Assembly (NCBI RefSeq): GCF_047663525.1
Contig: NC_092605.1
Coordinates: 2,666,001-2,730,000, forward strand
Source: Anas platyrhynchos
Taxonomy: Eukaryota; Chordata; Aves; Anseriformes; Anatidae
Reading direction: 5' to 3'
Length of the DNA stretch: 64,000 nucleotides
Below the pieces are notes generated by a model. It was not told where the DNA came from and did not search any database. It worked only from the letters and a program-made list of their open reading frames with translations. Numbering within the stretch: position 1 is the stretch's first letter; every line of letters begins with the position of its first letter. Shown piece by piece: positions 37,201-49,198 of the stretch. A program made the position numbers and the translations under genes.

Positions 37201-40200
37201 ATGACAAAAGCTTTAGAAATATGCCTCAAATTAAGTAACGTACACTTTTAGAGCCAGAATTGAATGAAAATGGAATTTTTTTCTTTGTTTTGTATAGGCA
37301 GCTTTGCTGTGTACGGTTGTCACCGAAGTGGCCTTTTTTCTGGATTTTTACACAGTGACCACCACCCTGCATTATGTCTTCTCCATCTTCATTCCCATCT
37401 ATTCCCTTATCGGCTGTCTGATCTGTTTCATAAAGGTAAGGACACAAAGCAGATGCTCTCCAGAGTGCTTACAAATGGCTGGAATCGGGTGGGCACCTTT
37501 AAAGACGTGACTGGGACCTGCATAGTGCCATCAGTAGCCAGTTAATGCGTGAAGAAGGGCAGCTGCTGGCAAAAAGTCACCTTTTTCCTGCAAGCAGAGT
37601 GTTGCAGGTTTAACATGAGGAAAGACACAAGTCTACCATTAAATATTGAAAGGATAAAAAAAAAAAAAGGATAAAAAAAACCATGTGCTCCTCAGCCTGT
37701 GGGGCTGGGCTGGTTTGGCACATTGATTGGGATCTGCACAGAGCTCGCAGGGTAAAGCACAATGCAGAATACATGGTCTCTGGTAGGTAATTATTTACTT
37801 AAACAGGGTTTTTGTTGCATTGTTAGGTCTCGTGGACAGACAAACAGAAGAATGGAGAATACCATGACCCATGGGACAGGCTCCTGGTGGCAGTTATAGC
37901 AGTAAGCATCATTATTTGCCATAGAGAATTGGTAACTCCAGCTGGCAGACCCCTTTTTTTGGGCATCTGCATTAGTAAAAAATTGATCTAATGCTCAGCA
38001 TCTGTGGGGTCTGCTGCTTTGCAGGCTATTGCAGCAGAACAGTATCAGTAAAATTTGCTGTACTTACCAACTCAATATCTCCTGCTTCAGTAGAATTACT
38101 AACAGTGCTGTTATTAATTCTGATTATTATGGGAGTCCATACCGATGGAGGACGAACTCCAGAGCAGGGGACAGTCTGTCTCTCTCCTAGAAGCCAAGCA
38201 ATTGCCATTAAATCAAAGCAGACTTTCTCTTTACTGCCAGCTCTTTGTGGCTAAAGCAGGCACATAAGAATATATTTCATCTTCTCAGAGCCATCAGCAT
38301 TTCTGTGGTGAAGAGCTGGTGCTTCTCATCACTCCTCACACCGGTGGGGCTGCCTATAGGGCTACCTGTAGGATCTCCATCCCTGGAGGGCTAGCAGTGC
38401 TCTGACAAATGACTTCTATTTGTTTTAGCCCTATTTGCAGTGTGTCGTGTGGGTCTTCCTGCTGCGATGTTTTGAGGTGAAGAACGGAGGGAGGACAATT
38501 CGAGAGGATCCGTTTTTCAGGTGTGTTTCTCTATTGAGTAGACTTTTAAAAAGGAGTAAGTCCAAGGAAGCAGTTCTTAAAAATCATGCAGGTGGTTGAA
38601 CTGCAATATGTAGCATACAGTTATGGGGGATATTGCAGAGAATAAAATATCCGTTTTATATCCCCTCAGAAATGTCTACAAAATTTGTCTCTTCAGTTTC
38701 CTTAAATTCAGTAAATAAAGGGCAGCTTTTGCTTCCTTTTGAGTTATCTTTATACAGAATTATGAATTTTGAGGGCAATCCTACTTAAAAATAAGGTTAA
38801 TAAGGGGATTTCAATGCCTCTTCTGATAATGTATAACCAGGATCGCAGCTGTGAGTGCCCACCAGCAGGAGGGTGAGCAGCACTGCAGGGGCAGCAGTGA
38901 CTTGCTTCCACCGAAGCAGAGCTGCTGCTTGCTTTGCAGCCATGAACTTCCCTTCCCACTGCAGCATCAGAGATGGATGCTCTAACAAAGAGCTCAGCGT
39001 TAAAATGGCATAATTGCACGCACTGACAGCTCCTTCAACTCTTTTGGGGCTTCTCGGATGCGCAGCATAAACACATTACTCCGAGGTTTGGCAAGCGCAA
39101 AAGCTTTCTGTATCAACCGGAGAGCAAATCTGGATTGATTTCTCAGAAAGCTTTGCTCCACCGGAATGCTGAGCGCAGGCCTCGTGCTGTTTTCTTCCCC
39201 TTAGAAAATGCTTCACAAAAGTCAAAACCTGGAAGCTGCCGGATGCCCCGCGTGATGAGAACGAAGATGAAGATGTGAAGGCGGAGAGGCTGCGGGTGAA
39301 GGAAGCGCTGAGCAACCCCAATAGCGAGGAGGTAACGCTGCAGCCCCAAACCCCAAATTCAGTGGCTGCTGGGGGCTGCAGCCACCACGGGTCATGGGGA
39401 CATGGTTTCTGTGCAGAGCGTGCCAGAGCATCGCTGTTCCTTCCTCTCTCCTTTCTTAGATGCCAGCGATTTTGGTCAGCAGCCTGCACAAGGAGTATGA
39501 TGAGAGGAAGGAGTTCCGTCTAGGGAGGAGAATAAAGAAAGTGGCAACGAAACACGTCTCTCTCTGCGTGAGGAAAGGTTCGAGTTGGATCGTTTGCTGT
39601 TGAGCTGCCTCGGTTACAGAAACGACTCTTGGTTTTGTGAATTAATTTGTCTGACCTCACAGGCAGTGTTTTGTGTGTTGTCCTGCCCTTAGGAGAAATA
39701 CTGGGATTATTAGGACCCAACGGAGCTGGGAAGAGCACGTTAATTAACATGCTTGTTGGAGAAGTTGAGCCGACCAGCGGGCAGGTATATCCTTCCTACA
39801 AACCAAACAGAAAGTGAATCCATGCTTAACATTTGTCATTACTGCTGCCCTTCCTGAGTGTCTTTTTCTAAATCTTCAACAAAACCAGCTCTAAAACTGA
39901 CAATTTTATCGACTGAAGCTGTTGTACGTCTGCAGGTTCTGATGGGAGATTATTCTTCTGGAGTGAACAGCGACGATGACTCGGTTAAATTCGTGGGGTA
40001 CTGTCCTCAAACTAATCCACTGTGGCCAGATATTACACTGCAGGAACACTTTGAAATTTATGGCGCTATCAAAGGCATGAGTCAGGCTGATGTTAAGGAA
40101 GTTGTAAAACGGTAAGTAGTTTATTATAGAAACATTTGAGGTTTTAACTGTTTTGGTGTTGTTTTTTTTTCACTTTTCCTAACAGTATTTTTTTCTTTTA

Positions 40201-43200
40201 TTTGAGTTTATGATCAGATCATTTTAGCAAATTCATCAAGTTTTAGTTTGTAGCTTAGGAGATAAAGATTAAACTGCACAAAATTCAATTGTTTTTTGTA
40301 TTTTGTTATTTCTAAAAAAATGTGAAATGCCAGTGACAGCCTTGGGAGGGGCTGCAAGGATGGGGAGGCCCAAAGCTTGGAGCCGTGTCTGGGTTGTCAA
40401 AACATGGCTCCACTGGGACACAGGGCCTGTGACAGGCAGAAGCGCCCAGCTCTGATGCTGCTAACTGCTTTGCTTTTTCTCTACAAATATTTGTAATTGA
40501 GTTCTTAAATGGGACTGATTGCTTCCAGTGTGATGAGAGGAAAGCTGAACCATCACACCCTGTGTTACCTGGGCTTTTCATGTCTGCTTCTCCTTCCACA
40601 GCATCTCAAGTGCCCTGGATTTAAAAGACCACCTGCAGAAGACAACGAAGAAGCTGGGAGTCGGGCTGAAACGCAAGGTATGGAATTGCTTCCAAAGCTG
40701 CTGTGGTGCCTGCTTGCAGGAGGCATCATGGCAATTACCCTGCTCCTTTGCCCTCCTTTCAGCTCTGCTTTGCCCTGAGCATGCTGGGCAGCCCACGGGT
40801 GACGCTGCTGGACGAGCCTTCCACTGGCATGGACCCCAAAGCCAAGCAGCACATGTGGTGAGTGCCGTGCTGGCAGGGGGCTCCTCTCCGCTTGGGAATT
40901 GGTCCTGGGGAGCAGCCGCATCGCTGCTGACGCTACCAGCTGGGGGGCAAGATGCACACCCCCTGTGTCCTCTCCTGGAACAGCCCCGGGGTGAAAAGCA
41001 TGGAAGTCAGGAGAAAGAAATCTTCAAAGTAAAGGAATACGAGGAGTATGAGATTTGAGTCACCTTTCTTAAAAATAAAAAAAAAAAAATCCACAGTGGG
41101 ACACTGTGCTCTGCCATTAGTCCACAAACCAAGCCCAGGGCTGCAGGGAGTCACCGCACACCTAACGGGAGAGGAGAAATGTAATATGCAGTGCATGGAC
41201 ACTTGGTGTTGGGACAGTCTGCCTGTGCACCTCTCCGCAAAATAGTGGCATTCAGCTGTCTTTGACCAGGACAGTTGAAAAACCTCAGCAACCAGGAGGA
41301 AACAAAGACTGAATTTGTTTTTCTATAACAGCAGTGTTATTTGATGATTCCCCTCCCAGTATCTTCCTAACATTTTATGCCCAGTGTCGTTTTTTGCTGT
41401 TGCTTCAGTAGTGTCCTGGTTGGGAATTCCTTTTTTTCCTGTTTTGTAGGCGGGCAATTCGAGCAGCCTTTAAAAACAAGGAGCGAGCAGCTATTCTGAC
41501 CACGCACTACATGGAGGAGGCGGATGCTGTGTGCGACCGTGTGGCCATCCTGGTGGCTGGGCAGCTCAGGTACTGCTGGCGGTGGGAAATGGGGCAGCTG
41601 CTGGCCATGGAGCCTTGTTCTAAAAATTAGGCAACGATTGTCTCAACCTGGAGCAAAATTAAGCGTGTGGAAAGGGGCTGTTAGATGTTAGTCTGCTTTT
41701 TTGAGTGTGGTGTAAAGCGTGTACCACCTTTTCTCTCTCTGCCATTGGTAGGTGTATAGGCACTGTTCAACACCTGAAGAGTAAATTTGGCAGAGGATAC
41801 TTCTTGGAAATGAAATTAAGGGAAACACCTGATGTACAGCAGCTGGAGTATCTGCAGAGGCAGATTCTGCACATCTTCCCCAATGCAAATCGCCAGGAAA
41901 GGTAATGTTTAACAAATAAGCAGAGAACATTGAGCTTAATACAAGTCTCTGATTTCTCAGCAGCTCATCAGTAATGAGTAAGGAATGCCATAATGCTAAC
42001 ACTGACAAAAAAATTCCCATACAGCTTGAAAAAAAATGTTTTGCACGTCAGCAAACCCGACGTGTTCGTGCCACCGACTAGGGCCAAGCATCTGAATCAT
42101 GTGTGCAGAAGTGGCATAGCAGAAGCAAAACCAGATTTCTGCATAACTGTTGCGTGATGGCTTCCTTCTCTGTCATCCTGGAAATGGGATGAATTCTGAG
42201 GCATGGAATCCCTGCCCATAGCTGGAAACACTTGGTTGAACTGTGGGGACCTGGGGTTGAGGGTGGGTTGCTTGGCTTTCCCCCAGCAGCTTTGAATTCC
42301 TGGTGACTGCTGCTGAGGATGTCGGAAAGAGCACTGCAGGCATTGCACAAGGCACATCCTTCCCATGGGGGAGATTTAGAGGAGAGTTTGGTTTTCACAA
42401 GCCCTTGTGCAGGGTAAAGCAGGTCCCTCTTCCGGAGCACTGGGTGCAGCGTGACCCCTGTCAGAGCTGGTGTGAAAGGCAAAACTTCATCATTTAAGCC
42501 CTGGCAGGAGTTTTTGTGTGTCACTTTATAGGTAGAATATAAATGTGTGACTCTCAGCTGAAGGGCATAAAAAGCACCAAGCAGGCCCAGGTGAGTTTCA
42601 GCTGAAGCATCCCAACCAGGGTGCTCTCAAAGGGGTTATAACCCCACTGCTCTCCTGGAGCTGGGCCATCCCTCTTTTCTTGTGTGTGGACAACTCATCA
42701 AAATGCCTCAAGTAGTCTTTAGTAAATGATTTAAATTTGTTCACTTGGATATTTGTATTTTTGCTTTTTACCTGAAGCTAATTTTGTTTTGTTTGATTGT
42801 TTCAGTTTTGCTTCTATCTTGGCGTATAAAATCCCTAGAGAAGATGTACAGTCGCTTTCACATTGTTTTTCCAAGCTGGAAGAAGGTAACTGAGCACTTG
42901 CCACCCATCGTGTTTGGAAATCTTTCTGTCTCCCACAGCTGATGTGTTTCCCTTCATTCCACGTGCAGAGGCACATTTGCATTTATGTTGAAAATCCATT
43001 TAATTTCCTTTTTTCTATTGCTGTTGCCATCCCTGTTTCTTGTGAAGCCAACAGTAAGCACATGTACCAGCTTAAATCCTTTAAATCCAGTTGTCTCAGA
43101 TAGCGAAGTATGCTTAAATATGCTTTCTCTTGAATTCTTTTAACAGTAAAACACACCTTTAACATCGAGGAGTACAGCTTTTCTCAGGCAACACTGGAAC

Positions 43201-43994
43201 AGGTATGTTGAAGCAAATGTTATTCCATGAAAGTAATCCATGCCAGGCTCAGGCATTAAAGTTTTCAGGATGGGGTTTCTACAGGGGTCTGGGGCAGATT
43301 AACTTCATGTCTACTGGCCCTAATCCGTGCATCCTTGTGGGCATCCCTGTACCCACAGCTGGAGCTCGGTGCCCAGCTCCAAGGGGCTGAGGCTGCTCCA
43401 CTGGTGACTTCTCTGGTATCAGGAAAGTGGGGCTGTACTTCCCCAGAACATGAATTGGGACTTTCACTTCCCCTTATTCCCGTTTTCCCCTTACATTTTA
43501 AAATAAGTCAGGCCAGCTGTGCTGGTTAGAACAAAGAAAAAAATAACTGTGGCATTAGTGGAACTATCACTGTGATTTCTTAGAAAGATAGGCATTGCTA
43601 TTTTTTTATGAAAAGGGGGTAAAACTGAAGGTTATTATTGCTTAATCTGGATTAGTTACCACTGATGACAAATGCTTTCAGCTCGTATTTGGTGCAGCTT
43701 CCTTCCCATTGTTTTGAGGTGGGAGGGTAGGAGCAAAGAGGAAAAAATCCAAAATACGAAAAACTTCCAAGTCGGATCTGCAGCAATATGTTCTGTATTT
43801 GTAAGGCTTTTACCGTAAATTGTCTTGTGACTGAGCGAGTTCCTCCAAGGAACCTGGCACATTCATCTCCCTTATGTCCCTTCAAGGTCTTTGTGGAGCT
43901 TGCTAGGGAGCAGGAGGAGGAAGACAGCAGCTTCGGCACCCTGAACAGCACGCTGTGGTGGGAGAGGACACAGGAGGACAGGGTCGTTTTCTGA
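18185..43994 (+). CDS. ABCA5: ABCA5, complete 38-exon coding region, 1648-residue ABC transporter
   Basis: ABCA5 is a full-length ABC-A lipid/sterol transporter of late endosomes and lysosomes. Coding exons: 18185-18289, 19044-19248, 20378-20536, 20734-20831, 21175-21404, 22884-23025, 23531-23719, 24061-24208, 25058-25226, 26819-26877, 27406-27516, 27740-27915, 28223-28342, 29099-29237, 29401-29491, 29676-29815, 31290-31409, 32416-32617, 32862-33031, 33859-33992, 35090-35227, 35386-35499, 35859-36029, 36937-37050, 37298-37435, 37827-37901, 38429-38520, 39205-39331, 39460-39577, 39693-39784, 39936-40111, 40602-40677, 40763-40857, 41450-41569, 41752-41901, 42806-42885, 43147-43202, 43887-43994. 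The sum is 4947 bases with stop, against 1642 residues in human. Phases agree at every junction and no frame break was found. The order is TMD1-NBD1-TMD2-NBD2. The C-terminus ends TQEDRVVF, as in mammals. The ATG follows nine exonic bases after the acceptor at 18175. Confidence 0.95.
19718..19756. repeat. TA microsatellite with TG interruption
   Basis: An AT/TA dinucleotide run with one TGTG interruption lies in ABCA5 intron 2. It is likely length-polymorphic. No function is assigned. Confidence 0.85.
26819..31409 (+). CDS. ABCA5: ABCA5 exons 10-17: first nucleotide-binding domain
   Basis: These exons encode NBD1 and its regulatory tail. Motifs in order: Walker [10 protein letters not shown] (517-525), Q-loop glutamine at 566 in the CPQ triplet, signature LSGGQ (618-622), Walker B VLLLDEP (638-644) with catalytic Glu643, and switch histidine at 674 in STHFMDEAD. 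All catalytic positions are canonical, so this half should bind and hydrolyse ATP. The exon lengths 59, 111, 176, 120, 139, 91, 140 and 120 recur exactly in the downstream ABCA gene. Confidence 0.95.
32416..38520 (+). CDS. ABCA5: ABCA5 exons 18-27: linker, second membrane domain and second luminal loop
   Basis: Exon 18 encodes a Glu/Asp/Ser-rich cytosolic linker with the WKKQ segment before the seventh helix (about 868-886, start of exon 19). The second luminal loop (about 887-1030) carries several N-x-S/T sites, including NDS, NST and NVS, consistent with glycosylation. Exons 22-27 encode the remaining helices, with family motifs [22 protein letters not shown] and the [16 protein letters not shown] helix. 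The intron after exon 20 and the intron after exon 26 are the longer ones in this part; I saw no embedded genes. Confidence 0.92.
39205..43994 (+). CDS. ABCA5: ABCA5 exons 28-38: second nucleotide-binding domain and C-terminus
   Basis: An acidic linker ([13 protein letters not shown]) precedes NBD2. Motifs in order: Walker [10 protein letters not shown] (1339-1347), Q-loop Gln1387 in CPQ, signature position LGVGLKRK (1439-1446) in place of LSGGQ, Walker B TLLDEP (1460-1465), and switch His1497 in TTHYMEEA. The weak signature is a family trait: human ABCA5 reads LPAGIKRK here. The C-terminal regulatory region includes [15 protein letters not shown], and the stop is TGA at 43992-43994. Introns are short here, down to 85 bases at 40678-40762. 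The donor after exon 29 (GTTCGA) is weak but required by frame and by protein similarity. Confidence 0.94.
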
Positions 43995-46730
43995 GCCCCT
44001 CGCCATCCCGACGGCTCGCCGGGCTGCTGGTGCTTTGTGCAAGTGATGATCCCCTGCACCGTGTCGTGCTGGGGGAGCTGAGCTGCCAGGGCAATACGTG
44101 GAAAGCATCTGGGGCAGGGAAGGAGAACGGCATTTGGGAACGCTGAGCATCCCGGCCCGAGCGATACCACTGCAAAAGTGGTGGAAGCAGTGAGGATCCC
44201 CACCAGTACTCTGCCTGTTGTGACATTCCTCCTCTGCTGCTTGGTTCCTGGTTCACACAGAGTGAGCAGACGCTGCCAGGACACTTGGGCATCTCCTGGC
44301 GTTGGTGCCTGCCCCAGCGGTACCGCTGCTAGCTGTGCTCTGACGATGCCAAGGTTGGGCTGCCCTCGCTGCAAGCTGGGCATTTGGGCAACGCCAGCTC
44401 CCCTGGAGCATCCTTCCCCTGCAGGCATCGCTGTCTGCCCAGCGAGGCTCCGTGCGTGTCCCCACGAGGTCCTGTCCCCGTGGCTAATCCATCCCTGCTC
44501 ACGCTTAGAAGATGCACCTGCTTTGGAGAGGGGGAAAATTGCTCTGGTGTAACCGTATTCACTGCAAGCAGGGTCCTGAAGTACCCCACGGGCTTAGCTT
44601 GGTGTCCAGCCAGCCTGGAACTGCTCACTTCCAGCTGCGACCCATCCCTTGTCAGCACTCATGGTCCTTTCTGCTGCAGACTGGCAGGTGTGGCGGCACT
44701 GCTGTGTGTAATGCATGCACTGTAGGGTTAAACAAGGTACACAGAAGTGGATGCTTCCCCCCCCTCCCCAGCTTGGTAAAAGTACAAAGACATAGCTGTG
44801 TAGTTATGGGATTTGCAGAAATGTGTTTCTAGTCTGTGTCAGAAACAGTCCAATTCTGTTGTGGGGTGCGACGTATCCTGCCGGCTGGGCTGGAGGCAGT
44901 CCCTGTAGCTGTTTCCATTCTTGGCGGTGAATCCATAAGCACATGCAACACGATATCCTAATCCTTCCTTGTAGTGATCGCAGTAAGTAATGCCGTAGTG
45001 TGCTCAGCATAGCGTGCTTCATCCCAGCGTGGCAGTTTTCCATTCGCCTTCATAAACCCAAAAGAGTAAGATCCCACTTCACAACCTCACACGTAGGAAT
45101 CGTGCCTTTACTTTGCATAGAAGCACTACGAAGAGAAGAATACATAGTTCTTTATTCTAAGATCCAACAGATGTATGTTTAAAATATATTATTTTCTACA
45201 CAAAGCTATCATCACTTTTTTTAGTTTTATATGTGAAATTGAAGATTGTTAACTGTTCATTGTGTTCTGCAATGAACAAATTTAGTGATGCATTTTTATC
45301 AAAACACTGGCTTCATAAGTCATATCAATTGTGTGTCTTCACGATAAAGTTAGAAAATACCTTTGCTTTTCTTGAGGAAATTCAGAAACCAAGGGTTAAT
45401 GAGGACTTCTGTGGCCCAGCTGTTTGTACATAGTCTGCGTAATACTGGTTTTTCATCACGTTGGGAGCCCAGATCTGTTTTTCTTTGTCATCATGCAAAC
45501 GTTTCTCACCCCAGCACAGGGAGATGTACAACTCTCACTTCTTCCTCCGTACCCTCAGGCTGCAGCTCAGGGTACAGATTTTGTTTTGCGGTGAAGCTTT
45601 GAGCCCTGGAGTTGTGGTAGCACCAGGACCATGACCCGAATTCGTCCCTTCTGCACATGCAGCCCCATTGCTGCCCTTTTCTAATTTTAGTCCTTTTCAC
45701 CTAATAGGCTGTAAGGTAGTTCTGTGCAATGAGACTTCTGTCTGGGTAACATCATCCTATTTCACATAGTTTCTTACGTCTAACATTTCAAACAGACCCT
45801 ATGGAAACTTTGTTAGCACCTGGAGTTCCTCAGCTTGGTTTTCCTGTTCCTCACCCCGGTGTAACCCAGGTGATGTGGCACTGTAGTTGTGCAACCTGCT
45901 GTATAAAGGATCTGGCACGTTGAGTTAACTTCATATGTGGGTAGGATCTTTTTGGTGTTGTGGCTTTGGCTTTCAATGTGGCGTAAGGTGCCACCCCAAG
46001 ACATCTCTGGAATTACAGTATACTATAGAAAAAGTCTTCCGAAGTGTGGGATGATGTCTGTAATTGCCAGAACAGGAAAAAAACATGCAAAATTAAACTC
46101 TAGAATAACCCGAGAAGTCTAAGATTTAATCCTGCAGATTAAGTCCCTTTGTTCAGCTGTTGTCAGTGATGTACCAAGTCCTGGCTATACAACATGATCC
46201 CCACTCTGTGCTGTAGGAGGTACAACACTGGAAGAGGATGCAGCATGGGGTTTGGGCTTGCTGTGGCCCTTGGGGCAAACCATCTTTCTTCGTGCTGCCT
46301 TTCCCAGGCATAATGATCCTTAGCTGCTTTGCAAGGGTGTTGCGATGAGTAATTAGCCAGTGTATCCAGAAATCTGAAGATGCCTTTACTCTGTGGTCTT
46401 ATTATAAGGATGTATTTTTATATGGAGGAATTTAATGTGTCTGATTTTGTTCACGTTACCAAGAAAACCCGTATTTAAAAACATCTGTGCAGTGAGTAAA
46501 CCCTAATGTAGCTGATATACAGTGTTCTGGTAGCAGGAAACAGCAGGTTGTGGGTCTAACCATGTTTGTAACACTCCTGATGTCACAGTCAGGCACTTTG
46601 AATCATTTGCAGTTTATTTAATACTTGTATTTTTTTTCCTATTTTACCATTCTGCTCTATTTGTAAAGTTGAGGTTTTCCATTTTCCAGCGGAAAGAACT
46701 ACCAAAATAAAGATGGATTGGATTGTTAAG
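43995..46730 (+). other. ABCA5: ABCA5 3' UTR
   Basis: After the TGA at 43994 there is no further exon with ABCA similarity until 52004. The first well-formed AATAAA hexamer in a suitable setting is at 46706-46711, followed by T/G-rich sequence typical of a downstream cleavage element. That gives a 3' UTR of about 2.7 kb. Open frames in this stretch on either strand have no recognisable product. The distal end is inferred; earlier noncanonical signals could also be used. Confidence 0.6.
46706..46711 (+). terminator. ABCA5: Polyadenylation signal AATAAA of ABCA5
   Basis: AATAAA is followed about 20-50 bases later by a T/G-rich element (TTGTCTTTCT and GTGTTTTG), the usual vertebrate 3' end arrangement. 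Cleavage would be expected around 46725-46735. Confidence 0.6.
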
Positions 46731-49050
46731 TGCTTGTCTTTCTATTATGCATGTGTTTTGCTGCCCTAGAAGTAGGGGGCACTGGCTCAAAAAGCCTGGA
46801 GCACAGCGCACCGTGCAGGTGAGCGCGCGGCATTCAGCACAGCTGGAGCCTTCAGGGTTATTTTAATGCAGGGACTAAGATCATATTTTTAATCGAATTC
46901 AGGGAATTGTGGTGTTGCAACACTTGGGATTCAACAGCGTGAAGTTGTCGTGTTTCACAGCCAGATCGATTCAGCCCCGATCCGGGCTCTTGCTAAAAGT
47001 GACCCCGCAGCAGCTGCGCGCTGCTGGCACGCGGAGCTGCGCATCTGCGGCGATGAATCATCTTCATCCACTTGGAAATGCACCCCACCAAGAAAAGTAA
47101 TTCATTTTTCCGGCTGGATCCGTGCCCAAGACAGGCTCACTGGGTGGCTGGATGGGTGCTGGCCGCAGGCGAGGAGCAGCGAAGGGCTGAGGGTGATGGG
47201 TTGGGAGGAGGAGGAGGAGGGGAAGGTCATCCACCTCCAGCCCTGCGGGTCAGTTAAGGACATAATGAAATGAAAAGCGGGGTGTGCCTGTGGCAGGGAG
47301 GAAAACAACCCCGAAGAAATTTAATCTCAATTTAGTCAAAGTTCCCAGGTTTTCATACTAGTTTGTGTTTAATGGTGTCCTAAGGGCAGCATGCCTTTTT
47401 TCTTTCTTTATTTTTTTTTAAGTGTCTTCTTTAAAGCTGAAAAATGAATTAATTTCCCTGTAACGTTTCCTTAAAAGATCTTCAGAAAGTCCCTAATTCA
47501 GTATGTTGATTTTTCTCCTTAGTGAAAAGTTTCTTGGAGCTTTCAGTTCTCTTTTTCTTCCCCGAAACAAGTTGCTTCAAGAATCATCTTCGCAGCACCC
47601 GTCCCCAGCATCTCTCCTGCCCTGGTAGACACGGGCGGGCTGATGCCAGCCTGGCCCTGAGCCTCCCCCCTAAGGAATCCTGTGCAGCAAGTGCTTGGAG
47701 ACCTTGTGAGCAGCACTTTGAGGTTCTTTGGGCTCTCTTGTTCCTCTCCAGTGGCACCACGGGAGGCCAGCAGCAGCACCCATGCGGGATGGGAAACCCA
47801 AAAGCACGCTCACAGCAGGCATCCCCTCTGTATGAAAATGCATTTTCTGTGCATAACCTGCAAGCATGCTAGGGGTCTGCTTTGTGCTGGGTACAAGTGC
47901 ACTATAGCACAGAGGATGTGCTTATAATTTTATTTTTTTTTGGTGAATTTACTGAAAATGAGCTGTGCATCCCTGCTGTGCCTTCCGCTGCTCCTCTCCT
48001 AAGTGGGTTCTTTCCATGAAATTAAATGAATTGGCAGCCACAGAAGAGCTACAGCCCCTTGTTAAGCAACAACCAGGCTGTTTCTGTGTTTTCACTCAAT
48101 TTTGCAAAGCAGATGCAGTCTCCTCAAGCTGCTGAAGTTCTAGGATAGTGAAATTACTTTCTCTTAACTATTTGAGTGGCCGCACTATACACCCTTCCAA
48201 CTCATTTGGATTTCCTGGCTTATTTGGCTTCTCCACCTCCCTGTTTGGAATGCAAATCCATTGGAAATCTATTTTTAAAAATAAAAATAAAGATAAATCC
48301 CCATCTTGATTCCAGCTGCGTGGCAGCTGCTGGGAAAGCAATTAAAAGGAGTGGAAACTATAAAAAAAAAATAGTAAAAAAATAAAAAAATATTAAAAAC
48401 AAAAGGGAGATTGAAAACACGAAATAAAAGTCCCTTTGGTGCTAGGACAGAAGATTTGCCCTGGCAGAGGAAGAAGTTCTTGCTGACTCAGGCTCTGGGC
48501 GTGATGGGGAGCAGGCAGTGAAGCTTTCCCTGCAGAGGAGCTTGGCAGGGTCGAGGTTTCTTTGCCATACGACGGGGATCTTGAGCTCACCCATCCCAGT
48601 CCCCACAGCTCTGCATCTCTCCCTGGCACCTGCAGCAGCACTTGGGAACCCCGGGCAAAGGTAAATGTGTGAGCAGATGCTGAGCTGGTCAGCAGTCTTC
48701 CCTCGGAGCTGCTTTGCTGGAAAGTGTCCTTTTGTTGTTAATGTGGCAAAATCAAGTGAACTTTTTTTAAAAATCAAGTAACTTCCTTAAACCTTAAAAA
48801 CGACGTTAAGCCAGCTGGTATTTAGGTGCTGATTTTGGTTTTGCTCACCCTAATGCTGCCTGCTGAGCGCACACGTGGAAAGCCTGGCGGAAACATGCTA
48901 TTATATCTTCCACGCGATGCACGCGTCCTGTTAACGCAACGTAGTGTGAAATGCAAGGTTCGTAGCTCCCAGCCCAGGCCAGCTGCCTGCAGGCATCGCT
49001 CACCGGGGTCATCACCTCCTCCCCGCAGCGCTGGGAGCGCCGACACCGCC
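46731..49050. other. Spacer between ABCA5 and the ABCA8-type gene
   Basis: This is about 2.3 kb without a supportable gene. It becomes G+C-richer towards 48450-49050 as it approaches the putative promoter of the next gene. AT-rich simple sequence lies at 48360-48400. The head-to-tail spacing of the two ABCA genes is tight for a vertebrate. Confidence 0.5.
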
Positions 49051-49062
49051 GGGACCAGACTC

Positions 49063-49070
49063 TGACGTCA
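49063..49070. promoter_or_regulatory. Perfect CRE palindrome TGACGTCA
   Basis: An exact eight-base cAMP-response element (CREB/ATF site) lies about 130 bases upstream of the donor of a plausible first exon, in a locally G+C-rich stretch. Position and perfect match fit a proximal promoter element for the second ABCA gene. Its use is inferred. Confidence 0.45.
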
Positions 49071-49099
49071 GGCTGGAGAGGGGCATGGCCACCGGCTGC

Positions 49100-49198
49100 C
49101 TCTTAGCATTGAACCCTCTCCAGGACTGCAGCGAGACGACGAGCCCAGACATCTCTGAGCTGCTGGAGATGCACTTCTAATGGAAAACACATCACCAG
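49100..49198 (+). other. Possible noncoding first exon of the ABCA8-type gene
   Basis: The segment ends in CCAG|GTAAGG, an excellent donor with GT at 49199-49200. The first coding exon of the next gene begins at 51996 with only eight bases before its ATG, so an upstream noncoding exon must exist, as in ABCA5. The G+C-rich setting and the CRE just upstream favour this one. The 5' boundary is arbitrary. Confidence 0.35.

Noticed and set aside
43652-44428. 258-codon minus-strand frame over the last ABCA5 exon and 3' UTR
   Set aside because: It is antisense to a verified exon, has no recognisable domain and no independent promoter or splice evidence.
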